Shown here: positions 1 through 5,233 of the stretch, piece after piece
How positions within the stretch are numbered: the first letter of the stretch is position 1
Layout of the letters: each line of letters opens with the position of its first letter
NCBI GenBank assembly: GCA_937900755.1
Contig: CALCDN010000231.1
Location: 1-5,300, forward strand
Origin: an uncultured Acetobacter sp.
GTDB taxonomy: Bacteria > Pseudomonadota > Alphaproteobacteria > Acetobacterales > Acetobacteraceae
Direction: 5' to 3'
DNA length: 5,300 nt
Position numbers and translations under genes: made by a program
The notes under the pieces: generated by a model
The model's input: only the letters and a program-made list of their open reading frames with translations
The model's database searches: none
Told to the model about the DNA's origin: nothing

Positions 1-1
1 G

Positions 2-136
2 TGGCAAACCGGCGCCGGGCCCGTGGTTGGGGGGTCCCATTGGGCCCCGCGCGCGGGGGGGGCCCCGGGGTCGCTTTACCGTTGCTCCGGCAAACTGGCC
101 CTGCTGGTGGGGGTGGGGTGGCGCGGCAGTCCGTAA
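2..136 (+). CDS. Possible C-terminal end of an upstream gene (partial)
   Basis: The second forward frame is open from the window edge to a TAA at 134-136. Of the three forward frames it has the codon pattern most like the neighbouring genes, with nearly all third positions G or C, whereas frame 1 has many A/T third positions. The 44 residues visible are glycine-rich, end in roughly LYRCSGKLALLVGVGWRGSP, and match no family I recognise. The stop codon runs directly into a Shine-Dalgarno-like AAGGA at 135-139, the usual arrangement at a gene junction inside an operon. The extreme G/C composition makes any frame look partly coding, so this could equally be non-coding upstream DNA. No function is assigned. 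Confidence 0.3.
   Translation, partial: WQTGAGPVVGGSHWAPRAGGAPGSLYRCSGKLALLVGVGWRGSP
42..70. repeat. 29-base all-G/C block with nested perfect palindromes
   Basis: Every base from 42 to 70 is G or C. Positions 45-58 form a perfect 14-base palindrome (CCCC GCGCGC GGGG), and 59-66 form another (GGGGCCCC). GGG at 42-44 can also pair with CCC at 63-65 if four Gs bulge, giving a longer hairpin. If the upstream frame is truly coding, this is a glycine/proline/alanine/arginine-rich stretch. If not, it may be a structured spacer. No T-run follows, so it does not look like an intrinsic terminator. Confidence 0.5.
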
Positions 137-146
137 GGAAAGCTAT

Positions 147-218
147 ATGTGCATTACGCATGAAACAGCACGCATTTGCAACATGTCACCAGACGTGCGC
201 AGCAGGATACAGCCATGA
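147..218 (+). CDS. Candidate 23-residue leader ORF coupled to the synthase-like gene
   Basis: An ATG at 147 is preceded by AAGGA at 135-139 with a 7-base spacer, one of the better Shine-Dalgarno matches in this window. It opens a 23-codon frame beginning MCITHETARICNM and ending in TGA at 216-218. That stop overlaps the downstream start as ATGA at 215-218, the classic arrangement for translational coupling. The peptide has two cysteines and no run of one amino acid, so it does not look like an amino-acid attenuator leader, and no membrane segment or signal peptide is visible. Codon bias is weak and the segment is less GC-rich than its surroundings, which fits either a small leader or plain intergenic DNA. 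The function is unknown. Confidence 0.35.
   Translation: MCITHETARICNMSPDVRSRIQP
204..207 (+). promoter_or_regulatory. Shine-Dalgarno AGGA supporting the ATG at 215
   Basis: AGGA lies 7 bases before the ATG at 215. It favours that start over the in-frame TTG at 176, which would add 13 residues of unremarkable sequence, and over the in-frame ATG at 242, whose upstream bases are all C. Confidence 0.55.
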
Positions 219-985
219 ACACTCTTCTATCACCCCCCCCCATGCAGGCCCTGGCGGAACTTGCGGCAGGGGATGCGGACAGGCTGCTGTGCGCGCGTTT
301 CCTGCCCGTGTCCGCACAGGCGGGTGGGCTGGTGCTGCTGGCGTTCCATAACGAGCTGATTCGTGCGCTGGCTCCGGCCCGCTCGGCGGCGGTGGCCGGG
401 CCAATGGCCGGGCTGATCCGCCTGCAATGGTGGCGTGAGGTGCTGGAGAAGGCCCGCCCGCCCGAGCACACGCTGGCCCCTTTTTTGCTGGAGATGCTGG
501 CGCGCGGGCAGGCCCGGCAGGCCACACTGCTCCGCCTTGTTCACTCTTGCGAGAGCGAGTTGACCGGCCCGCGTGACATGCCCGCATGGGAGGGCATGAT
601 GCGTGATGGAACAGGGGCGCTCCAGCGCGCGGTGGGTGAGTTGCTGGGGGTGGAGGACGCATCCATCCTGCACAGGCTAGAAGCAGGCGGCATGGCCTAT
701 GGTGCAGGGGCCATGCTCCGGCACTGGCCCGCACTCCAGCAGTCCGGGCGGTTTGTCTGCCCCCAGGGCGTGGAGGCGCTCAGGCAACAGGGGCAGGCAT
801 GGCTGGAGGCGCTGGACTGGCCCCGGTTGCCCGCGCCCGTGCGCCTTGCGGCCCTGCCTGGCGTGCTGGCCGGGCGCGATCTGGCGCGCAGGGCCAGCCA
901 TGCGGGCCAGCCCCGTGGAGTGGGGGACAGGGCTGCACTCATGTGGCAGGGCGTCAAGGCCCTGCGCGCGTTTGAGCGGGGGTGA
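215..985 (+). CDS. Squalene/phytoene synthase-fold protein, NDUFAF6-like, probably non-catalytic
   Basis: The 256-residue product resembles the squalene/phytoene synthase superfamily. Residues 67-77 (LIRLQWWREVL) match the family's conserved RLQWWR helix. Residues 158-188 (GMAYG, then MLRHWP, then SGRFVCP) match the region that in true synthases reads roughly GxAxxLTxxLRDxxED followed by GRxYLP. The first aspartate-rich motif, expected near residues 41-50, is replaced by LLAFHNELIR, and the second lacks its DxxED. Diphosphate and magnesium binding therefore look lost. This is the pattern of mitochondrial NDUFAF6, which has AFNVEL at the same place and helps assemble respiratory complex I, and of many alphaproteobacterial homologues. 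The superfamily assignment is fairly secure. The complex I role is inferred from similarity only, and nothing nearby encodes complex I. The start at 215 is chosen for its Shine-Dalgarno sequence. The gene may be coupled to the small ORF at 147-218. Confidence 0.8.
   Translation: MNTLLSPPPMQALAELAAGDADRLLCARFLPVSAQAGGLVLLAFHNELIRALAPARSAAVAGPMAGLIRLQWWREVLEKARPPEHTLAPFLLEMLARGQARQATLLRLVHSCESELTGPRDMPAWEGMMRDGTGALQRAVGELLGVEDASILHRLEAGGMAYGAGAMLRHWPALQQSGRFVCPQGVEALRQQGQAWLEALDWPRLPAPVRLAALPGVLAGRDLARRASHAGQPRGVGDRAALMWQGVKALRAFERG
233..241 (+). repeat. C9 homopolymer near the 5' end of the synthase-like gene
   Basis: Nine consecutive Cs encode part of the SPPP segment (residues 6-9). They sit between the in-frame start codons at 215 and 242, immediately before the second ATG. 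A change of one or two bases would frameshift translation from 215 but leave an open frame from the ATG at 242. Tracts of this length are slippage-prone in other bacteria; whether this one varies cannot be seen here. Confidence 0.6.
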
Positions 986-987
986 AC

Positions 988-1011
988 GGTTTTGGCACCT
1001 GTGCGAAAACC
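988..1011. terminator. Stem-loop between convergent stop codons, likely bidirectional terminator
   Basis: GGTTTTGGCAC (988-998) pairs with GTGCGAAAACC (1001-1011) over 11 positions with one G-G mismatch and a formal two-base loop, CT, which in practice would open to four. The element occupies almost the whole 26-base gap between the TGA at 983-985 and the reverse-strand TAA at 1012-1014. Because it is symmetric it would form in transcripts from either side. The T4/A4 pairs lie inside the stem and no T-run follows, so it is not a textbook intrinsic terminator. It could also act as a 3'-end stabilising hairpin. Confidence 0.5.
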
Positions 1012-1887
1012 TTACGGATCGTTGGCGACAATGTTTTCCATAACCCCGATCAGGGCCGAGTAGTCGGCATCGGCTGCTGCGCGGCGGGTCAGGGAGAGCT
1101 GCTGTGTCACCGCCGCCAGGGTGGGGGTGGGCACGGCCAGACGGGCGCATGCGTCCATGAGCAGGCGCATGTCCTTTTGCATCAGCCGGGTGGGGAACTG
1201 GGGTGAAAAATCACCCGTCTTGGCCATTTTGATCTTGCGCTTGTGGTGGGGAGAAATCACGGCCATGTCGTCCAGCGCGTCAAACAGCATGGAGCGGTCA
1301 AGCCCCGCGGCCAGCCCATAGGCAATGCCTTCGGCCACGGCGGCCAGACCAGCCCCCATAATACCGTTAATGACCAGCTTGAGCCGCGCGCCAGAGCCTG
1401 CGGGGCCTGCGTGGATGGTCAGGCGGCCAATGGCGTCAAACACCGGTTTGGCGCGCGCCATGTCCTCATCGCTTCCACCGGCCAGCACAACCAGTGCCGC
1501 GCTGTCCGCCTCGGGTGTGCTGCCAGAAACAGGGCAGTCCACAACGCTGAGCTTGCGCTTCTGCCCCGCATCGAGCAGTGCCTGTGCGGCTTCGGGGGAG
1601 ATGGAGCTTGTGTTGAGCAGCAGCCCCCCTTCGGGCATGCCCGCAAGTGCGCCCTGCGGGCCATACATGCTCGCGGCCAGCGCCTCGTCATCGGGGACGC
1701 ATACGAGCACGATATCCGCCGTTTTGGCCACATCCGCAGGGCTGGGCAGGAAGGCGGTGTTCTCGTCCCCTCCCTTGCCGGAGGGGGTGTAGGCCACGGC
1801 TGCAAACCCGGCTTTTTTCAGGTTGGTGGCCATGCGGCTGGCCATTGCGCCAAAACCGATAAAGCCGATTGTCTTTGCTGTGCTCAT
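1012..1887 (-). CDS. NAD(P)-dependent beta-hydroxyacid dehydrogenase (3-hydroxyisobutyrate dehydrogenase family)
   Basis: This 291-residue cytosolic oxidoreductase reduces or oxidises a 2- or 3-hydroxyacid/semialdehyde pair. Known members act on 3-hydroxyisobutyrate, tartronate semialdehyde, glyoxylate or succinic semialdehyde. The N-terminal Rossmann motif is GFIGFGAMASRMA (8-20). The substrate loop DCPVSGS (117-123) corresponds to the family's DAPVSGG. Lys170 in GARLKLVINGI with Asn174 fits the catalytic lysine and its asparagine, and KDMRLLMDAC (238-247) fits the conserved C-terminal KDLxLA helix. Two usual glycines are changed, to Ala16 and Ser123. The segment after strand 2 (YTPSGKGG) lacks the NR(T/S) seen in many NADP-using members, so the cofactor is open. 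ATG at 1887 is chosen over GTG at 1935 because the protein then begins just before the Rossmann strand and has AGGAG upstream. The gene lies 106 bases downstream of the SulP gene on the same strand, so co-transcription is possible. The substrate cannot be told from sequence. Confidence 0.88.
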   Translation of the reverse strand: MSTAKTIGFIGFGAMASRMATNLKKAGFAAVAYTPSGKGGDENTAFLPSPADVAKTADIVLVCVPDDEALAASMYGPQGALAGMPEGGLLLNTSSISPEAAQALLDAGQKRKLSVVDCPVSGSTPEADSAALVVLAGGSDEDMARAKPVFDAIGRLTIHAGPAGSGARLKLVINGIMGAGLAAVAEGIAYGLAAGLDRSMLFDALDDMAVISPHHKRKIKMAKTGDFSPQFPTRLMQKDMRLLMDACARLAVPTPTLAAVTQQLSLTRRAAADADYSALIGVMENIVANDP

Positions 1888-1898
1888 GGGGGCGGAGA

Positions 1899-1903
1899 CT
1901 CCT
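1899..1903 (-). promoter_or_regulatory. Shine-Dalgarno AGGAG for the dehydrogenase
   Basis: CTCCT on the plus strand reads AGGAG on the minus strand, 11 bases before the ATG at 1887. The spacer is slightly long but within range. It lies inside the coding extension that a GTG start at 1935 would require, which argues for the shorter protein. Confidence 0.5.
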
Positions 1904-1993
1904 GCCTGTTTTTGCGTATTATGGACATAACGCACAAAGTCGCCCCAAGGTTAAGCCGCATGGCTCGGGTGCGGTGGCTGGCAGGAGGGGGGC

Positions 1994-3433
1994 TCAGGCC
2001 AGCAGGTTGGGGTGGCCCAGTGCGGCAAGCAGCTTTGTCGCGCGGGGGTCGGCATGGATGATGCGTACGGTTTTGCCGCGCCCCTGGAGCCGCGATACGG
2101 TTTTTTCCAACGTGCTGGCGGCACTTATGTCCCACAGATGGGCATCGGCCAGGTCAATCACCACGTTTTGGGCGGTTCCCTGAAAATCCACGGCATCGGT
2201 CAGCACGCTGGTCGAGGCAAAAAAGAGCTGGCCATGCACACCATAGGGGCGGGGTGCGCCATCGGGCGTGTCCTGCGCGCTCACCTGCACCAGCGCCATG
2301 ACCTGAAATGAGAAGAACAGCCCGTTGAGCAGCACGCCACAGGCCACGCCCGCCGCGAGGTCATGCGTGAGCACGACCACCCCGACAGTGACCAGCATAA
2401 CCGTGGAGGACAGCTTGGGGTGGGCCACCACCTCGCGCAGGGAGGACCACGAAAACGTGCTGATGGACACCATGATCATAATGGCCACAAGGGCTGCCAC
2501 GGGCACCTGTGCTACAAAGCGGTGCATGGCCACCAGCAGCAGAAGCAGAAAGGCTCCCGCCGTAAAGGTGGACAGGCGACCCCGCCCGCCATAGCGCAGG
2601 TTGCCCACGGTCTGGCCGATCATGCCGCACCCGGCCATGCCTCCGAACAGGCCCACAAAAATGTTGGAAATGCCAAGCCCCGCGCACTCCATGCGCTTGT
2701 TGGAGTGTGTGTCTGTCAGTTCATCCACCACCGTTGCGGTCATCAGGGATTCCAGCAGGCCAACCATGGCCATGGCAAAGGCGTAGGGCAGCACAATCTG
2801 GATTGTGGCCCATGTAAGCGGCACATGCGGCAGGGTCAGGGAGGGCAGGCCGGTGGGCAGCGCGCCAAGGTCGGCCACAACATGGATGGGCATGGGCACG
2901 GCAAGGCTGAGTACTGTCAGCACCAGAATACAGACAAGGGGGGAGGGCACGGCCGTGCTCAGGCGTGGCAGCAGGTAAACAATGCCCAGCCCAAGGCCAA
3001 TAAGGGCGTAGGTATGCCAGGTGACATGCAGCATCTGCGGAATCTGGGCGGAAAAAATGAGAATGGCCAGCGCGTTGACAAACCCCGTCTCCACCTCGCG
3101 CGAGACAAAGCGCATCATGTTTTGCAGCCGCAAGAGCCCGAACAGGACCTGGAAAGCCCCCGCCAGCAGGGTGGCCAGCAGCAGGTATTGCAGCCCGTGC
3201 CCATGCACCAGATCAGCCGCGACCAGTGCGACCGACCCGGCCGCACCCGAGATCATGCCCGGCCTGCCACCGGTTATGGCAATGGCGATACTGATGACAA
3301 ACGAGGCAAAAAGCCCCACCTCCGGCGCAACACCCGCCACATAGGAAAAGGCGATCACTTCGGGAATAAGGGCAAAGGTGCCGACCATGCCGGCCAGAAC
3401 ATTACGGACGGGCTGTTCCGTCCACTCACGCAT
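1994..3433 (-). CDS. SulP-family anion transporter with C-terminal STAS domain
   Basis: The 479-residue inner-membrane protein has many hydrophobic helices over about residues 10-385, followed by a short cytoplasmic STAS domain at about 396-472. The SulP signature is at the start: [22 protein letters not shown] (23-44, split here as [12 protein letters not shown] and [10 protein letters not shown]), then [12 protein letters not shown] (55-66) in the third helix. GLLESL (225-230) and [19 protein letters not shown] (257-275) mark the central transport core. The STAS domain shows GQLFFAST (401-408) and the [11 protein letters not shown] segment (433-443). SulP proteins carry sulfate, bicarbonate, chloride or dicarboxylates; the substrate is not evident here. 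The frame stays open to 3964, but that extension lies antisense to lpxB and is arginine/serine-rich, so I reject it. ATG at 3433 begins just before the first helix, but its ribosome site is weak. GTG at 3451 (485 residues) is an alternative. The gene is divergent from lpxB. Confidence 0.9.
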   Translation of the reverse strand: MREWTEQPVRNVLAGMVGTFALIPEVIAFSYVAGVAPEVGLFASFVISIAIAITGGRPGMISGAAGSVALVAADLVHGHGLQYLLLATLLAGAFQVLFGLLRLQNMMRFVSREVETGFVNALAILIFSAQIPQMLHVTWHTYALIGLGLGIVYLLPRLSTAVPSPLVCILVLTVLSLAVPMPIHVVADLGALPTGLPSLTLPHVPLTWATIQIVLPYAFAMAMVGLLESLMTATVVDELTDTHSNKRMECAGLGISNIFVGLFGGMAGCGMIGQTVGNLRYGGRGRLSTFTAGAFLLLLLVAMHRFVAQVPVAALVAIMIMVSISTFSWSSLREVVAHPKLSSTVMLVTVGVVVLTHDLAAGVACGVLLNGLFFSFQVMALVQVSAQDTPDGAPRPYGVHGQLFFASTSVLTDAVDFQGTAQNVVIDLADAHLWDISAASTLEKTVSRLQGRGKTVRIIHADPRATKLLAALGHPNLLA

Positions 3434-3479
3434 ATACTGCTGAACACTCACGGGGCGGAAGATATCCTGTCTATCGGGG

Positions 3480-3507
3480 TTGGTGGTCTGGTGCCTTCTG
3501 GCATAAA
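3480..3507 (+). promoter_or_regulatory. Weak sigma70-like promoter candidate for lpxB
   Basis: TTGGTG at 3480-3485 is followed after 16 bases by CATAAA at 3502-3507. The matches to consensus are three and four of six. A transcript from here would have a leader of about 100 bases before the lpxB ATG at 3615. It is proposed only because lpxB has no same-strand neighbour upstream in the window and must start transcription in this gap. Confidence 0.22.
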
Positions 3508-3515
3508 CCGGAGTT

Positions 3516-3521
3516 TTTATA
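3516..3521 (-). promoter_or_regulatory. Possible -10 box (TATAAA) for the SulP gene
   Basis: The minus strand reads TATAAA at 3521-3516, the best -10 hexamer in the divergent gap. No recognisable -35 lies 16-18 bases upstream; that place is taken by the inverted repeat at 3524-3543. A weak core promoter that depends on a regulator is one reading. Confidence 0.25.
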
Positions 3522-3523
3522 GG

Positions 3524-3543
3524 CGGAAAGGTTTTTCTTTCCG
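3524..3543. promoter_or_regulatory. Perfect inverted repeat CGGAAAG-N6-CTTTCCG, operator-like
   Basis: CGGAAAG at 3524-3530 and CTTTCCG at 3537-3543 are exact reverse complements separated by GTTTTT. The 20-base element lies in the 181-base gap between the divergent SulP and lpxB genes, over the spacer and -35 position of the candidate SulP promoter. The half-site size and 13-base centre-to-centre spacing suit a dimeric DNA-binding protein. As RNA it would form a 7-bp hairpin with a 6-base loop, but no T-run follows on either strand, so a terminator is less likely. The regulator is unknown. Confidence 0.4.
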
Positions 3544-3614
3544 TATCACGGGTTGCGCGTGTCCTGCCTGGCCGGAATGATGGCGGGTCCGTGTCGTGTT
3601 TCAGGTGCGAGAAT

Positions 3615-4805
3615 ATGGTCAGTCTTCCCCCGTCTACCCCCCTTGTATGGATCCTGGCCGGAGAGGCGAGTGGTGATGTGCTGGGCGCGCGCCTGATGCA
3701 CGCACTGCGCGTGCGCAACCCCCATATCCGCTTTGCCGGGGTGGGGGGCGCGCGCATGGCGGAGCAGGGGCTGGACAGTCTTTTTCCCATGCGGGACCTG
3801 GCGGTCATGGGGCTGGTGGAAATTCTGCCCCGCCTGCGCCAGCTTTCACGCAGGCTCAACCAAGCGGTGGCGGATATCGCGGCCCAAAAGCCCGACATGG
3901 TCATTACCATAGACAGCCCCGGCTTTGCCCTGCGCCTGCTCAGGCGGATTGCGGGCATGGGCATGCTGCGAGTGCATTATGTGGCGCCACAGGTCTGGGC
4001 ATGGCGGCAGAAGCGTGTGCGCGAGTTCCCCGGACTCTGGGACGAACTGCTGTGCCTGCTCCCGTTCGAGGAAGCGTTTTTTGGCAGGCACGGGCTTAAA
4101 ACCCGTTTTGTTGGCCACCCGGTCCTGCAATCTGGCGCGCAGGAGGGGGATGCCGCGCGGTTTCGGGCGCAACACGGGCTGGCCGATAACGCGCGGGTGC
4201 TGGTGCTCATGCCCGGCAGCCGCCGCTCGGAGGTGCCACGGCTGTTGCCGGTGTTCGGGCGGATGCTGGCCCTGCTCCGTGAGCGCATGCCCGATGTGGT
4301 GCCGGTTGTGCCTGTCTCCCCCGTGGTGGCGGCCACGGTGGAGCAGGCGGTGCGGCACTGGCCCGTCCGCCCGATTGTGGTGACCGCTGTACAGGACAAG
4401 CACGATGCGTTCGCAGCAGCCGGGGCGGCCCTGACCAAGTCCGGCACATCCACGCTGGAACTGGCCCTGGCCGGGGTGCCCATGGCTGTAACCTACAGGG
4501 TTAACCCGCTTACGGCGTTTATGGCGCGCAGGCTTATCCGTGTGCCGTATGTGGCCATGGTCAACCTGCTGGCCGGGCGCGAGGTGGTGCCCGAACTGCT
4601 GCAAGAGCAGTGCGCGCCAGACGTGCTGGCGCGAGAGGTGTGCGAACTGTTTGAAAACCCGGCGGTTGCGCAGGCCCAGCGGGCGGCCTTTGCCACGGTC
4701 CTGCACGGGCTGGAAGGACCGGGGGGTGTTCTGCCAGCAGATGCCGCGGCCAGTGCCGTGCTGGACCTGCTGGCGACAGGGGGCGGGCCTGGGGCCAGCC
4801 TTTAG
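3615..4805 (+). CDS. lpxB: Lipid-A-disaccharide synthase LpxB
   Basis: LpxB is the GT19 glycosyltransferase that joins UDP-2,3-diacylglucosamine to lipid X (2,3-diacylglucosamine 1-phosphate), releasing UDP and forming the beta-1,6 disaccharide of lipid A at the cytoplasmic face of the inner membrane. The 396-residue product has the family's usual length and motifs in order: WILAGEASGD (12-21), ITIDSPGF (97-104, containing the essential aspartate), HYVAPQVWAWR (121-131), FVGHP (165-169), LMPGSRRSE (198-206), KSGTSTLELAL (275-285) and VNLLAGREVVPELLQ (316-330). ATG at 3615 is chosen over GTG at 3591 because AGG at 3603-3605 is well spaced and the protein then starts shortly before the GEASGD strand. 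It stands apart from lpxD, fabZ and lpxA in this window, with its own divergent upstream gap. Its TAG overlaps the hisI stop on the other strand. The gene looks intact and functional. Confidence 0.97.
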   Translation: MVSLPPSTPLVWILAGEASGDVLGARLMHALRVRNPHIRFAGVGGARMAEQGLDSLFPMRDLAVMGLVEILPRLRQLSRRLNQAVADIAAQKPDMVITIDSPGFALRLLRRIAGMGMLRVHYVAPQVWAWRQKRVREFPGLWDELLCLLPFEEAFFGRHGLKTRFVGHPVLQSGAQEGDAARFRAQHGLADNARVLVLMPGSRRSEVPRLLPVFGRMLALLRERMPDVVPVVPVSPVVAATVEQAVRHWPVRPIVVTAVQDKHDAFAAAGAALTKSGTSTLELALAGVPMAVTYRVNPLTAFMARRLIRVPYVAMVNLLAGREVVPELLQEQCAPDVLAREVCELFENPAVAQAQRAAFATVLHGLEGPGGVLPADAAASAVLDLLATGGGPGASL

Positions 4806-5233
4806 GCGTGTGTGTGGCCGTGCGTGGGGTAGAGCTTGGCGGGGTCAATTTCGGGCTTTGTCAGTTCCACAAGCCCCGTTGGGGTGAAGGCGCGGTAAAA
4901 GCAGCTTCTGCGGCCGGTGTGGCAGGCAACGCCAATCTGGTTGACCAGCAGCAGAACGGCGTCCGCATCACAGTCCAGCCGGGCCTCGTGCAGGTGCTGG
5001 ACCTGGCCCGATGTTTCTCCCTTGCGCCATAGTGTTCGGCGGCTGCGCGAGTAGTAGCAGACGCGCCCGCTCAGCAATGTTTCGCGCAGGGCCTCGGCGT
5101 TCATCCAGGCAATCATCAACACTTCCCCCGTGTCATGCTGCTGGGCAATGGCGGCAATCAGGCCGGAGGCATCGTATTTGACCGCGTTCAGCATGGCATC
5201 AAGCGTTGCGGGGGCGGGTGCGGTGTAGGTCAT
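4802..5233 (-). CDS. hisI: Phosphoribosyl-AMP cyclohydrolase HisI
   Basis: This cytosolic metalloenzyme opens the purine ring of phosphoribosyl-AMP to give ProFAR, the third step of histidine biosynthesis. The 143-residue product is a stand-alone cyclohydrolase with no HisE (pyrophosphohydrolase) domain, as is usual in alphaproteobacteria. Motifs in order are VLMIAWMN (38-45), YYSRSRRTLWRKGETSGQ (60-77), DCDAD (87-91) and ACHTGRRSCFYR (103-114). Cys88, Cys104 and Cys111 fit the zinc ligands, and the DCDAD aspartates fit the magnesium site known from archaeal HisI. ATG at 5233 is the first start in a frame open to the window edge, with only a weak GGAT-type ribosome site. It overlaps a possible upstream stop as ATGA, which suggests coupled translation. 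The C-terminus (THGHTHA) is histidine-rich. The stop overlaps the lpxB stop by 4 bases, with no gap for a separate terminator. Confidence 0.96.
   Translation of the reverse strand: MTYTAPAPATLDAMLNAVKYDASGLIAAIAQQHDTGEVLMIAWMNAEALRETLLSGRVCYYSRSRRTLWRKGETSGQVQHLHEARLDCDADAVLLLVNQIGVACHTGRRSCFYRAFTPTGLVELTKPEIDPAKLYPTHGHTHA

Noticed and set aside
38..40. Minus-strand ATG as the start of a leftward gene leaving the window
   Set aside because: Only about 13 codons are visible, there is no ribosome site, and the composition is too G/C-biased to judge.
176..214. TTG start adding 13 residues to the synthase-like protein
   Set aside because: TTG is a weak start with no good ribosome site, and the ATG at 215 has AGGA at proper spacing.
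1956..1974. Short dyad CCGCA-N9-TGCGG downstream of the SulP stop, as a terminator
   Set aside because: Only five pairs with a nine-base loop and no T-run; expected by chance at this base composition.
1243..2061. 272-codon plus-strand frame opposite the dehydrogenase
   Set aside because: The dehydrogenase on the minus strand has Rossmann and catalytic motifs. The plus frame has none and runs across the dehydrogenase start and into the SulP tail.
3524..3543. Reading the perfect inverted repeat as an intrinsic terminator
   Set aside because: It lies between divergent gene starts, not after a gene end, and no T-run follows the second arm on either strand.
2363..3580. 405-codon open frame on the plus strand opposite the SulP gene
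   Set aside because: It is rich in His, Gln and Gly with no domain pattern. Long antisense frames are expected opposite GC-rich genes, and the SulP motifs on the other strand are clear.
3434..3964. N-terminal extension of the SulP reading frame by 177 residues
   Set aside because: It is arginine/serine-rich, lies antisense to the lpxB coding region, and adds nothing seen in SulP proteins. The first membrane helix begins just after ATG 3433.
3846..4706. 286-codon open frame on the minus strand opposite lpxB
   Set aside because: No recognisable motif and a composition typical of a shadow frame; LpxB motifs are unambiguous on the plus strand.
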